DNA of 64,000 bases from Archegozetes longisetosus (taxonomy: Eukaryota > Arthropoda > Arachnida > Sarcoptiformes > Trhypochthoniidae), in the NCBI GenBank assembly GCA_018873245.2, contig JAEMBT020000001.1, positions 1,736,001-1,800,000 of the forward strand. Reading direction: 5' to 3'. The stretch's first letter is position 1, and every line of letters begins with the position of its first letter. The notes below the pieces were generated by a model. It saw nothing but the letters and a program-made list of their open reading frames with translations, ran no database searches and was not told the origin of the DNA. This document shows, one piece after another, positions 22,187-35,368 of this stretch. The translations under genes were made by a program, and so were the position numbers.

Positions 22187-25100
22187 TTAGTTAGTTGCCT
22201 TGTTCTTGTTTGGAGGGGCTTTTAAGTAAAAAGTTTTTAATTGTCCCTTTCCTTTAACAGTAACTAAACCCCTTTGTTCAAAAGTGAAGCCAAACTCTTC
22301 GAGAATACGGGCTGTTTCTTCGACGACCTCAATAAGAGAAAGAGAAAGAGAGAGTGAGAGAGAGAGAGAGAGAGATAAGAGAGCGAAAAGAGATCATAAT
22401 AAATGGAGACTTACTTGAATGCAACCGGCTTTTCCTGTACTTTCCATCCTAGAAGCCACGTTAACAGTGTTACCCCACCTTCACAAATAGACATGAACAC
22501 CATTAATTGATTCGATTTATGGTCATTAGTTATGACATTTGACAGAACTTAGTTTACTGTATGCTTACATGTCATAATGTGGTTTTCGGGCTCCGATAAC
22601 CCCAGCAGTAATTGGGCCGTGATTTATGCCTGTGATTTATTAAGATAAGAAAAGAACAATATTTCTGCTGTATTGGTCACTAAGAGTTATAAGAGCTATG
22701 AGAGTAAGGTATTGGTCACTAAGAGCTATGAGAGCTATGATAGTAAGAAAACAAAGCTCGTAATAAGTGAGAAATTACCCAATCTTAGTACAAAATTATT
22801 AAAGCTTTCTTTATTAATAACATTAAGAGTATCTTTTAAAGTCAACGCAAATTCAGTTAACTGCGCCAAATGCGACCACTTCTCCTTAACAGTGGCATCC
22901 GGCTTTAATGACTCCTCACTATTCAGTCCACTCGCTGCCATATAAGTCGGTCCAATAGTTTTAATCTTAATAATGTCACGAAACTGTGGCTGTCCCAACA
23001 GAGCGTCATAGTCTGATATGACCTCATTTAGAAAACGCAAACACTCCAAGCCTTGGTTATTAACAGACTCTTCGGTATAAAAATCAGCGAAATTAGGCAT
23101 TGCAGCGAAGAGAACGCCAACTGCTTCGTAACTTTTACTGTACAACTCCTGAGTAATTGGAAACATGACAGTCTGATTGAGAGATATATTGTGCTAGTAT
23201 TAGGTTTAATTACCTCATCATTTTTACGTTTGCCAAGAAAATGAGTGGCCACATTAGGTGGTAATATATTATACACAAGCGCTTCGTTTTTGCGTCTCAT
23301 ATCCGCCACTTTTTCCTTCTGCTCGTCAACATCTTTTTGCCAAAGAAATAGTCGTCTTGACATTAGTTCAAACTTGAAAACAAATAGATTTAAGAACTGG
23401 GAGCAAATTGAGATCATTTTTATTAACCTGTCTATTAATAATAAATAAAGCGATAGCTATGGTGGTGATAACAATGGAGAGATAGCTGTCATGTCCTAAG
23501 ACGTATTGGTCATTACCGTAGGCCATTTCGTCATAGCGCTCAAAAGATTTATCTAATTTGATGAGATTTAGACAGCACTGGGCAATGACTAGACTTGCAA
23601 TAATTAACATTTTGACCAAATAACTGATTCTAGTGAGAGCAGTAACACCTAATTGTCCCAAAATACTAAAATAATCCAAGTATTGAGGCAAACGGCAATA
23701 GTCATCATAGCTTAAAGTTTCCAATGGTTCATCGATCGATCCATTAATGGGTTGTTGCGAAGCAGACTCGTTTTCGCACAACACCTGAATCAGTGCAAGA
23801 ATCGGTATAAGAATCGGTATAAGAATCAGTATAAGAATCGGTTATATAAGAATTAGTAAAGCGTTAAGTTCTTCTTAACTCAAATATAGAAATGACTAAT
23901 AAAATCATAGCCTATTCGAGATTTTACGGTCAAGTTAATGGATGTGACATAAGACTTACATTTGTCAGAATATGAGCTGTTATCCAAACAGCAATCATAC
24001 TGCCAGCTATTACTAATCTAATCCAAGCCTTCTCTTGAACCGCATGCGACAGCGTTGCGATTGGCTTTGGGAATGACTAAATATAAAATGAAATATAAGC
24101 TTTTGGCTTAATTAATGTTTGTCAAATCCACGTTGGCTAACATATAGGGCTAGACTTATATGTAATATTATGATATAATATGTACACTTAAAACTTAATC
24201 CCCGATAGCAACCAGAAGTAGACTTTCTGTGAAACTACAATATTGAACATATTAACAAACTTATAGAATAATGAAAGTAAATTAGAAATCTAATATAGCA
24301 ATAAACTGATGGGGACAAGAGGAAGATAGAAGTAGGATCAGTATTAGGTAGTTGCTAGGGATGACAATTAAGTTGGTAAGTGTAAACGTTATAAGTGACT
24401 ACTAGAATGAGATGATGGCTTACATTGCATATAATAGGAGCAGTGCATACAACAGCTTTTGCTATGAGTAGTGTAACGCATAAGAATAACACCAAATAAG
24501 TCGCTAATCTCCTAATATAGAAAAGATATCATATGTTCATACAAATTTCTATATTGCTCTCAGCCTATTATAATAATGATATCTTCACGAGCTGTTTGTG
24601 AAGAACATAGTGTTCATTAAGAAAAGAGTATTACAAGTGGAGTATTCAGTATTATAGAGAGATTGAAGAAGAGAGATCAAATCACAAAGAAGAGGACTGA
24701 GAGCATAAAAGTGAACAGATTGAAAAAAAATCAAAAATATAATGCCACTTACGGCAGACCAATCAGTAAGTATGCAATTAAATAGCATAACAGAGTCAGA
24801 GGTAAGCCGAGTAGTGATACACAACTTGTTATATCACGACTATTGCGATATTGATGCTCAAAGTTCTTATCTTTGAAACACAAAGTCAATGGTTGAGTGT
24901 GTTCGCTAACATTCTTGTCACTATCTCTAGTCAAGAGTTCTTGATGTAAACGTCTTTTGTATTCTTCGGGGTCCTTAGCATCGCCAGTTGAAGTGATGAG
25001 AGATTGAGACTGTTGTTGGAGTTTAGTTGACTAGTAGGTAAATCAATGCAAATTTATTATTCCGAAAACATGTTTGTTTAGTTTATTAGCTAACCTCTTG

Positions 25101-28100
25101 TGGAATCTCCTCTGAATTATCATTTGTTTGCATCATATCAAGCGTTCCTTCGGGATACTAGAATTAAAAGTATGCAAAATCATAATCCCAGTACCCATTA
25201 GAAACTTTCATTCAACTCTAATTCATTTATCATGAATGCTAACTATGGAATTATGATCGATTCTCTCATTCATTGTATGCTATTGTAATGAACACTACTT
25301 CAGTCATACTGAACAAGTACAATATTTATTCTAGTCTTCACTTTAGAATGAATACTACATTAAATATAAATTATCTCCTATTCAAAATTAAATTTACAGT
25401 AAAACAGGATCGATAATTGCATTCTTTTTGGCGAGTGTGCATCAAATTTGTGACACGAATTGACTATTTTAAAATGCATTTCTATTCAAAAATTTGATAT
25501 CTTTTATGTCTTCTATACTGCCTTAACGTGATTCTCATTTCTAACAGATATGTAATGATAATAATCTCGATTTATGTTAGGAACGTTTGCACAAATATAG
25601 ATAAGATTAGTTATATTTATGCAGAAAGATTCAGATTAGATCATTTTGCGAAATGTCCAAACATTTGATGAAACGATTCTGTTTTTAGTCGATGCTCATT
25701 AAGAGATTAAAATGTTTGCTAATTAACATCTATTTCGGAAGTGAAAGTGTGTCACATTTAAACAGTGAGCGATAAACTAATTGTAAAACTAATACCAGTG
25801 TCATCTCAGAGCAGATATTTTGAAGATCAGAATAGTTCAAAAGTCAGTTCAGAATAATTCAAAAATAAGTTCAGAATAACTGAAGACTGAGCTAAGAATA
25901 ATTCAAAAGTAAAAAGAAGTAAAATCGAGTGAATCCATAAGGAGTGAAAAGAATATCTGAAGATAAAGAAGTAGAGATTCTGAATTGATGATGAGGTAAG
26001 GAGAGGGGGAGTTAGCAGTTGACTAGACTAGAAAGAGATAGAAATTTAGATGACTTACAGGTTTGAGAACACGAACAATGAAGTATGTTTTGATAGATGC
26101 TAATCGGATTGCTTCTTCTCTGGACGCTCCTTCTCCATCTATTACTTCAAATTCTCCATTAAGAAAACTGAGTGTCTTCTCAGAAATATGAACTCTCCTA
26201 GAAGTAAGAGGAGGAATAAGAAGAGGAATAAAACCAGAGTCAAAGTGTTGAAGCGTAAAAAGGAAATCAAAGTGAATAGACTAGAAGTTAAATAGGATTG
26301 AATGATGCTCTGAGCGCAAAATACACAGTTATCAACGATCGTGTTATTTAACTGCTCTGTCGGTTCATAAGCTCCCAACGCATAAACTCTAAACATTTTG
26401 ACTTTTGAAAGATTACCAGCAAAATATTGAAAGTCTCTTTCGTTAATATGTAGCTCAAATTGCAAATCTTGCCTTTTGTAGCTGTTTTAATAGGTTTTGC
26501 ATTTTATGGAAATCAAAGTATTTGAAGCCTTAAATTAGTTTTTGACTTTCTAAATATGCTCGACTTTAGTGAGTTATGACAGACTGAGAGAGAATATAGT
26601 ATCAGAACAAAAGTTTAAATCAAAGTCTAAGTTTATATTAAAGTGAGGATGTGTTAGGACTTCAAATTGACTCATCTTTTAGTAGATGGATGAAAAGCAT
26701 ATAAAATAGAAGAATATTACATGACCACAAAATATTTAGAAACTATGAATAGATTTCTAGTAATTTATCAACAGACGTTTTTTAGAGCTGACTTTTTTAG
26801 GTCGAAGCAGTATCTCATGTCTACAAATTCTACTATAGAATATTCTATAGAATATTTCTACTTTTGCCAAATGTTCGACCAAACCTTTCATGATCTAAAT
26901 ACAGTGTAGCTAAAAGTTCATCACTATCATACAAATCATGATTAAATGCACGTTTATGATTGATTAGTTCATATAGGGCATATTTTCGTTTTTCATCTAA
27001 TTTTATTACACAAATCAGCGTTAGAGAGAGAGAGAGACTCACTTATATATTGAGTAAGAGATACAAGCTATTTGAAAGATTTGTTCGACTACAGTGTAAG
27101 TGTACTTGTGATAAATGGACGAAAGTGAAACCCAAATGTCAACTTGACCTATGATACATACCCTGGTAAGCCACCACTCTCCATTTTATTCGCGAGCTCG
27201 ACATCGCGACTGTAAACGTCAAACTGCCACTGTCTTTGTCCTAGAACACCAGCCAGTACACCACCCGTATGAATACCTACGAAGCAAATAATTGCTATTT
27301 GTTTAGAATCCATTTGACTAATCCCAATCAAATCAGATTGAAGTTAGCGTTTGAAGACTGACCTACTCTCATATCCACAGTAGACTTAGTTTGTTCTCTA
27401 ACCGATCTATAGATTGAGTTATGACAGAAAAGCGATTATAGTAAGAGTGTTAAGATAAGGATGTAGTGATATGTGTAATGATGAGTGGCTCACTTGATGG
27501 CATCGACCATAGACAGGCCCATATGCACACATAGCACTGCGTGATCTGATCTTTCTTCTGGTGCACCACTGATGCAATAATAACAATCCCCTAATATTTT
27601 TATCCTCAACTGATGGTATTTCTGAAAAATAATAAATTATTCATTAAAGAAAACTTTTCTCTGTATATATATCGCAAGGTTTGCCAACAATTGCGTAACT
27701 CTCAAGTCATTTATATATGAGTTTAGATTATGTATAGTTTGTAATGAGAGCGAGCTTTAGATGTAAGTTACGAGAAGGCAAGTAGTTTCAGACTTTAATT
27801 AATTTGCAAATCCAGGCAAGCCATAAATGTCTGCCAACAAAAAAAACAACTAAATTCACTCTTACTTCAGCCAGCTTATCAAATCTGGCAAAAAGCTCGT
27901 TCAGAGTCTTCACCAGTTCTGGTGCAGGACATGTCGACGATATTGCAGTGAAGCCAACGATATCAGCAAATAATATGCTTGTAATTAGAGACAATGAGAG
28001 AGAGAGAGTTAGCATAAATTCAAAAATGGTATAATTTACTAACTGAACAATCAGCTAAATATAGATCGAGAGAATATTTATTCGCTGTCAAGTTTACCTC

Positions 28101-29538
28101 ACGTTCTCATGACGGCTATAAAGAGGAAAAGATTTGAGAATTGGTTAAGAACAAACTAATCATAGTTAAAAATTAGTAATTAAAGTAACCTCATGTAGAT
28201 TTTATGGAACTGTCCTTCAACTACAGCTCCTAAATCTTGTCGTATTTCTGCCGCAACATGTTTTGGTAACACTGATAATAGTAACCGCTCCTAAAATAAC
28301 AAATACACAAATTGAAACATTTGTTAAGTTTGAAGTTTGTTTGAAAAAACTCTTTAGAGAATTGCATATGTATAGCATTCTATATATTACGAAATGTTAT
28401 TTTTGTCATTTTAGAAAAACTTAAGCTTATTTTCAGGCTTTCAGACTCTCAAAAAGTGCTCCTCATGTTGAACACAAGATCTTCAGTACCTGCTCTTGGG
28501 ATTCTTCCTCCAAAACTAGTTTGGCTTCAAGACTTTGACGTGTTTCGAGAAATGCTCGTCTCTGATGACGCTCGTAGAAAAAGAAAGACATTGTTCCCAA
28601 CAAGTTGGTACTCAAAAATAGAATAAGATTGGCGGCTAACTGTAAGTTAAGAAAGACGTGGTAATAAGGCAAAAAAATAATACGACTAATTACGAATGCA
28701 TTAGACGTGAGTGTAAGGAGTCGAGGACTTGAGGACTAATTTGAGAACTCAGTTGAGGACTGACCTGATTAACAAACATTAGTTGAGTGTTAGGACGAAC
28801 AAGAACAAAAAGCAAGTGAACGACGGCCATAAGGATAGCTAAAGTGGAGCAGATTCGAAGTCTTAAGGGGAAAATGACATAAGTTGAGTAGGTGTATAGC
28901 AAAATCCATGCAACGGAATCACTTGGCATTCTTGGCACAGTAAATATCCAAAGATCACAGAAGATCTGAGCGATCTGGACCAACCATAATAAGAATGGTA
29001 TTAGTGTCCATAGTTTGGAAGATACTGCGTTTCGACTTCGCCGAAGACACAAAAAAAGCGCTATAAGAGTAACTGCAAAAGTGAAAAACAACACTCCAAT
29101 CTGAGGTAAACGTTTCGGTAAAAGTTTCGGTGAAAATGAAGGGGTGTATAATAGAAAGAGCACCACATTTACTATAAAAACAGTCACTATTAGAGTTTTG
29201 AAGTCACTGCGCTTTTCGTTCTCGTAATATTCACGATACAACTGCTCGGCTTCTCTATCAGCAAAAGCGAAGTGCATAAACGTTGGAAGGAATCGCTGGA
29301 CACCGCTGTGATCAATGCTTAGATCAGTATCACCTCTACGGAGAATTAGCGATTGCCGCTTCGTTCCTGTCACTCGAATCTCATCTTTTTTAGCACTATT
29401 TTCGCCATTAATCGGCTTTAGGTGTTCGTCATCGCTATTTAGATACTGAGCCTCTTCATCATCACATTGATCAGTCGGTACTGAATTGATGGCAGTCATC
29501 TCTTTCACACCATTACTACTAAGAGATCGCTTTGTCAT
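22187..29538 (-). CDS. ADCY3: Type-3 adenylyl cyclase, membrane-bound
   Basis: Nineteen exons, in frame at every junction, about 1092 aa: 28765-29538 (ATG 29538), 28490-28639, 28190-28290, 28098-28115, 27866-27977, 27494-27621, 27363-27406, 27162-27276, 26059-26197, 25095-25157, 24753-25030, 24424-24511, 23960-24076, 23428-23784, 23214-23372, 22779-23148, 22569-22629, 22415-22478, 22187-22327 (stop). It makes cAMP from ATP at the plasma or ciliary membrane. Layout: cytosolic N terminus, six membrane spans, C1 domain ([14 protein letters not shown] and ILGDCYYC with both metal-binding Asp), second six-span block, C2 domain. C2 has [13 protein letters not shown] (base-contact Lys), the Asp of HYDMWGN, Asn and Arg of VNVASRM and the Lys of VKGKGQL, so both halves look active. 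C2 resembles vertebrate ADCY3 ([20 protein letters not shown]) more than other types. Human ADCY3 is 1144 aa. Introns are mostly 55-350 nt; two are about 900. Confidence 0.96.
23794..23860. repeat. Tandem repeat, 12-bp unit, in an ADCY3 intron
   Basis: About five copies of AAGAATCGGTAT-like units just upstream (in gene sense) of exon 14. Confidence 0.8.
24183..24276 (+). mobile_element. MITE family copy G, left part only, in an ADCY3 intron
   Basis: Starts TACACTTAAAACTTAATC and CCGATAGCAACCAGAAG, then follows the internal sequence of the family up to the AACTTATAGAATA block. The right half is missing. Confidence 0.6.
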
Positions 29539-31904
29539 TTTCCGATTGATATCTTGTTAGTGAACACACATAATGTTTGACTTTTGAGAAGAATGCTATC
29601 AATAAGAAATAAATAGAAAAAAAGTTCAAGTTATTCGAGTTGTGTTACTGAATAATTTGATATTGACTTTGTATAGGAATAACTGGTAGGCCTTCAAGAG
29701 AACAGAAGAGAAGGAAAGGGAGAGAAGGAGATCTGAAAAGTGTGTGTATAGTACAGTGTGTGTAGTGTTGGGCGTCTGCAGACAGACTGAAAGTAAACAT
29801 CGAAGCCTCTCATAAAAATTTGATAACCATTCAAAGGAGAGACGTTGTTAACAGTCGAGTTGGCATAAACTTAAAAACGTTTGAATCCAAGTGTAAAGTA
29901 GAGAAAACAGTAAAAAAAACGAACACAATATTTGTCATTTGAATTGATTGAGCAAAACACGATAACTAAATATTTCAGGCGTTAACTGATATGACATTTT
30001 TTAGTATAACTCACATCAATAAATTATAACTCAGTTTATTACCACTAAATAGTTGGCAACACGTTTTATCTCCTGATCGAAGACATGTTCGGCGCACGTG
30101 TTTTAGGAATAATTATTTAGCAGAAGAATATTCTGCTCATATTGACAGAGAGACTAACTTGGACTGTAAAGTGAATTAAATGAGATCGCCTTCTGAGCTA
30201 ACGTGACATAGCATTAATAGCAATAAAGCTGAAAAGAGTAGAAAAGTGCGATTTCTCAAACTAATTAACTTGACTTTGCAGAAAAACCGACAAATCACCG
30301 CAAAAAGAATAAGAGAAATAATGAATGAATCCCTAAATCGAGATTTTATATAATAAAAGAAAGGTTTAATAGACTGAAAATTGGATGCAGTCAAGTAATA
30401 GGAACTCTGCAACAGCTAAAATACATCAAAGCTAAAGGCTATAAATAGCATTTAATACTACTTTATGCTACTTTATGCTAGTTTAAAGTTAATATCATGT
30501 CCTACAATACAAAAAGGTTGAGATAAAAAGAGAGAAAAATTGCTGCGTTGTAGAGGAGTAGATAGAAAGAGGAACAGATACTAAGAGGAACTGATACTAA
30601 GAGGAACTGATACTAAGAGCAATAGAGATTGGCCGATACTAACAGTAACACTAAATGTTTATACGTCTCTAACCATTAGGTTGAGACTACTTTTTGTTCA
30701 CGTAGGTTAAGATGGGTTCTGTTGGATAGACTAATATTATTTGGCTTATCTAAAAGCCAAGGTATTATTTCATTTAATGACCAACAATTATTTACCCATT
30801 CTGCCATTTATTGTTTCATATTTCTCCTCCAGTGCTCTTATTCTCTCATTTAATTATTAGTTTTATTTTACGTTCGCTATTTCAGGATGTTCAATTTAGG
30901 ATTATGTTACCATCGTTCAAGTATTTAACCATATTTTAGATATTCAATTCAAATATTACAGCGACAAATCAACTATTTTCACCAGAAAAGTCATTAATTC
31001 CACTTCAGATCTAATCCAATCAAATTTATTTATCAACTTTGTCCTCAATCAATCTCTCAGCTTAAGTTAACTTTCATTTTTGGGCCCCAAAACCACACAT
31101 AACTAAAACATTGTATTAAATTATATGAAGTGAAAGAGATATTAATAACAAAAGTTGAACTCGTCGACAACGGTTATTGAATAAGAAACGTTTAAGTGAC
31201 TTAAAGTATTAAAAATGATTGTTTCAATTGTTAGTGTAATTAATTAGAAAATAGAGAGTTGCCATTCAGTCTCTATTATCATTACTAACAAATGCCAAAT
31301 CACGAATATTTTGTCACAATTTATGTTAATATGATTGGCAAATACTAGTTATTGAGGCAAATACAGCGAAATACGATGCAAAACGCTTTATCTCTACAAT
31401 AATTGATGAGAACATCATATCGCGAAATCATTTATTCTATTTTTATATGGCTCAAACTTTTCATTTGTAATAAAAATCAATCTTTACGTTCAACAAAAGT
31501 CTCAAATATGAAAAGTATTGTGTGAGAAGAAGCGCACAACTATTTGAGCTACTTTTGCCAAAGGCTTTATTACAATAGTGTTTAGTCAGATTTGACTCAA
31601 TCATCACAAATGAAAGGGTATAGAAGTAAAGCGTAATATAAGCAAATGTGTTGAACAGCATTAGCATAACTAACAATAAGAGATGAAAGTTCTTCATTTA
31701 TTCTCACTTCTACTAAGCATAACAAACTGTTTCATAAGACTTGAAGACTTCAAATTTAATAAGAAGTATTCATTGAAGAGATACTAACAAAGTAAAAGTA
31801 AATACAGAGTTATTTAGTTCGAAATCAACTGTTTGAGGAATGAGTAAAATGGGTGAGGGTAAACGGTTTAATGCACAAAAGTATAGATTCAAACAGAAAA
31901 ATCA

Positions 31905-32035
31905 GATAGAAAGTCATAGAAAGTGATAGAAAGTAGTACAAAGTAATACAAAATAATACAAAATAGTATAAAATAGTTGAAAACAGTTGCTAACAGCCTC
32001 TAACAGCAGTGCATAGTTTCAAACAATCTCTAACA
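31905..32035. repeat. Degenerate tandem array, about 10-bp period
   Basis: Runs of AGAAAGTGAT, AAAGTAATAC and AAAATAGTAT-like units, drifting in sequence along the array. Confidence 0.6.
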
Positions 32036-33650
32036 ATGTCTCGAATATTGATGTGTCATTTCCATTAAATAGGAAATGTTCTTACAAACAATTGTTTAGA
32101 TTTATAGGAGCAAAACTACTCTAGTTTCTTCTTCATTCGTAACATCTCATCTGTTTTTATGGCTTATTACACATCTACTAATTCAAGCTCTAGGTATTAA
32201 TCTTTCTATTCTAAGCTTTAGATTATATAAATTCGTTATTTAAATCATTTAATCTGATTAATAGAGTGATATTTATCTTTTCATAAATTATGTGTCAGAT
32301 GTCTAAAGATTAATTCCCCTCCACGTCTATGCCTTTAAAGCCCATTAATATTCCAAACCACGATTAATAAGCGATTGACGTTATTTTTGTTAATCATTCC
32401 ATCAATTATGTGCTCGTTTACTGCATAGTATTATTGTTTATTACGGTAGTATGTGGCAAAGGGAACCAAATGCTCAGATATATCAGACATAATTTACGAG
32501 TAAAATAATATTTTGCTTACTCTTCTGATTAATAACTGATTTTGAGCAATCTTGTTCTGTTTGAAGCCAATATAAACTAGTGAATTTATTTGAGAATTCA
32601 AATTCTGGCAAATCATCTGAATATTACTGAAGATGAGCATAGCATAAAATAATGAGCGAGAATATAGTCTAAAAATGAAAAATTGTTGCATATGTTTTTG
32701 ATCTCACATCAATTATAAGCTAAAAAACAAACAGTAGAAGTATTAATCTTTATCTCAGCACTGATTGAGATATTTTCTTAAGGACAACATTTGATTTATT
32801 CATTCACTCAAATGAGTTAATGATAATTTGATATGAATCTGATTTACAATTAGGAGAAGTAGAGACGAAGTGCGAGTCATTATGTAAATGGAGAGGAATA
32901 TTCTTAATCGGCTCAAAGAATGTATCAGTGGTTTCCTTAATGGATGACATTTATTAATGATTCTATTTTAATAAGTAGTCGCTTACGAACTATAATAAAT
33001 CAATTCACAAAATCGATGCCTTTTATCCATTAATTTATAGCTCTGTTGGCATTCTATTCATTCAAATGTAACTGAGTTTAAAAACATCCTAAAAGTAACA
33101 GAAACATAACTCGATTTGATTTGATTTTTCTGTTTCCAAATTACAATTCGATATCTGAAATGATGCCTAAACTTGATTTAAAGAAAAAGAACACAGTAAA
33201 TCCTCTCTACTTACACATTCACTTAAATCATTCTTAAATAAACAATATAAAATACCTCACAAAAGTATGGCTAAATCGTTATTGATTTTGAAAAAGTCAT
33301 ATCAGTTACACATACAAGTGAGAGAAGTTAGACTGTATTCTGAAATTTCCTAATGCTTCGCAAATGGTTTTTTTGAATAGAAGAACTACAAGCGCTGCCT
33401 AATATGAAATTCACCTTAATATGAAATTCATCTTAATATTAAGTCAGAGACCGATTGAATCTTTTTTTATCCAAAATGACGAAATGTTGCAGCTAAAGTA
33501 AATCACTTCGACAGAAGTAATTCTGTGCCATATTTTACTAAATTGATACAAATTTATTTGACTAAATCAAAGTCTCCTGGAAAGCCGACAATTATTTTAG
33601 TATCAAAGCTATTCAACCGAGGGTATCATTTTAAAAGTCTAACATAAAAA

Positions 33651-33722
33651 GCCTACAGAACCTACAGAATCTGGCTGGTTTAAACTACAGAACCTACAGA
33701 ATCTGGCTGGTTTAAACTTCAG
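33651..33722. repeat. Tandem duplication, 33-bp unit
   Basis: Two copies of a unit containing CCTACAGAATCTGGCTGGTT, nearly identical. Confidence 0.8.
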
Positions 33723-34462
33723 AACTAAAGTTTGAATTTAAGCCGAAGATTAAGTTAGAGTTGGCAAATAGCATCTACAGGGAAGCCAACAGAATCTCGA
33801 TGTAAAAAACGAGCTAATTCGGCGGAACTTTGAAAAAAAGGTTGAAATCAAATATATCAGAAGTTATATGATTGTTGCTATAGTTTCATTTTATTGGATG
33901 AGAACCACTACAGGTTTCATCAATCATTGCTCTTAATCTATAATCAAAAGTAGAATAGTATTCAACTTATACTTATTGTATTTTTCATTTAATTCTCAAT
34001 AGAAATCATTCAATTTCTATCTTTATCTGATGCTATTTTTTGATATTAGGACTGAATTTTTGGCCTGAAATTAGAAATTCCTAGGAGTACGAATCATAAC
34101 ACATGACTAGTTCACTCATTATTAATGCAAGAGTACTCTCCTTCAAAAGAAACACAGAATTAGTCTTTCATTGAAGTGAAAGCCAAATAAAGAATAACAT
34201 TTAGAAATCGCTGAATAGACCACATTTCGTAAGTTAGTTCAGTTTTTCACCGATTTGCAAGAGTTTGACTAATTGAACATTTGAAAAATGCATAGATTTG
34301 GGCGAAATACACAATAATGCTATTATGCGAACTTTAGATTATCGTTAGAATAATAAAGTATTATTCTAGTCATACAAATACCAGAGTATGTATTAACCTA
34401 TTTTCACAAAACATTAGCCCTAATAAACTTTGCATATAATGCTGTCTTCATCAACAATTCGC

Positions 34463-34760
34463 TCAACAGTTAAGGTCTTCTGATACGGCCTTCTTTTTCA
34501 AGTTCTCTAATTCTTCAGCTCTATAGAACAGTCGTTCAAATTGGTCTAAATCAAGTGTTATGAATCTTTTCAACTAAGATAGAGACTGCATATACAGACA
34601 AATTCAAAAAGGCTTTAAATTGATCTGTGAGTAAATGGGACAAATCCTCGTATCTATCAAAATATAGTTTCTTATCAGACATCAATTTGAAAGATGCACC
34701 AGACTAATGCTTTTGAATTATGTTCTGGCCTTATGATAAATTGAACTGAAGTCACATCAT
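34463..34760 (-). pseudogene. Broken coding-like segment, unidentified
   Basis: An ATG frame (34682 to 34551) contains SDKKLYFDRYEDLSHLL, and a second frame (about 34569 to 34463) contains LDLDQFERLFYRAEELENLK. Upstream, a third frame holds VQFIIRPEHNSKALVW. Successive frames look like one decayed protein with frameshifts. I cannot name the family. Confidence 0.3.
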
Positions 34761-35317
34761 CAAAACACTACCTAAAAAGTAATTAATTTTTTGCAGTGTT
34801 GTGAGCCCAGTAGTCTAACTGTCAAAGTAATCTTAAGGTTAGAGTTGATATGTTGGTTGGGATAAAAACTTCGCAGATTACTTAGTATTTTTTGTAGAAA
34901 AGAGTTGAAAATGATCTGTTATCTGATATGATGAATTGGGCTGTGTAGTTGTCCCTAAAGGCTAACAATTATTGCAAGCATTTCCGCAAATTTGCGTATT
35001 TTTGGACTGATTCGCAAAGACAACCCACACTCTAATTAACTTTCTATAAATACTCGTATCATACTAAAAATATGCAGATTTAAGAGACGAATAATGAACA
35101 ATTTGATAGACAAGTGGAAAATACGAGATCCAAACGTTATAGGAATGTTTGAAGTTGTGGTTAGTATAGAAACTAAACTCTCAGAATATTAGTATAAATA
35201 GATATAACATTAATGAATCAGATGCAAAGGAGCGATGGCGTTGCCATAACAACAACACTCTTTCACCTGCAATATGTATGACAGTTACGCTCAGGTCACT
35301 TAATGCTATGTTATACT

Positions 35318-35368
35318 AGAAATTCTTATACTAGAAATTCTTATACCAGAAATTCTTATACCAGAAAT
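35318..35368. repeat. Tandem repeat, 15-bp unit, about 3.5 copies
   Basis: Units of ATACTAGAAATTCTT, the later ones with ATACC in place of ATACT. Confidence 0.85.

Larger units (their letters stand above)
29539..34450. other. Gene-poor intergenic, upstream of ADCY3
   Basis: Includes the ADCY3 promoter and 5' leader by position. I see no supported gene. Short tandem repeats occur at 30569-30620 (GAGGAACTGATACTAA units), 31905-32035 (degenerate units of about 10 bp) and 33651-33722 (a 33-bp unit twice). The open frames here lack splice or family support. Confidence 0.5.

Noticed and set aside
23028..23166. Longer start for ADCY3 exon 16 at an upstream AG (ACTGTCATGTTT...)
   Set aside because: It would leave an intron of about 35 nt and insert six residues absent in homologues; the AG at 23149-23150 gives KNDE/ELYSKSY as in vertebrate ADCY3.
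26845..27042. Extra ADCY3 exon in the 964-nt intron (open frames near 26845-27042)
   Set aside because: Exons 27162-27276 and 26059-26197 join in phase and match the homologues without a gap; an insert here would disrupt C1.
30569..35368. Short tandem arrays considered as CRISPR-like
   Set aside because: The units are 10-33 bp, directly adjacent with no unique spacers, in a eukaryotic context; they are ordinary mini- and microsatellites.
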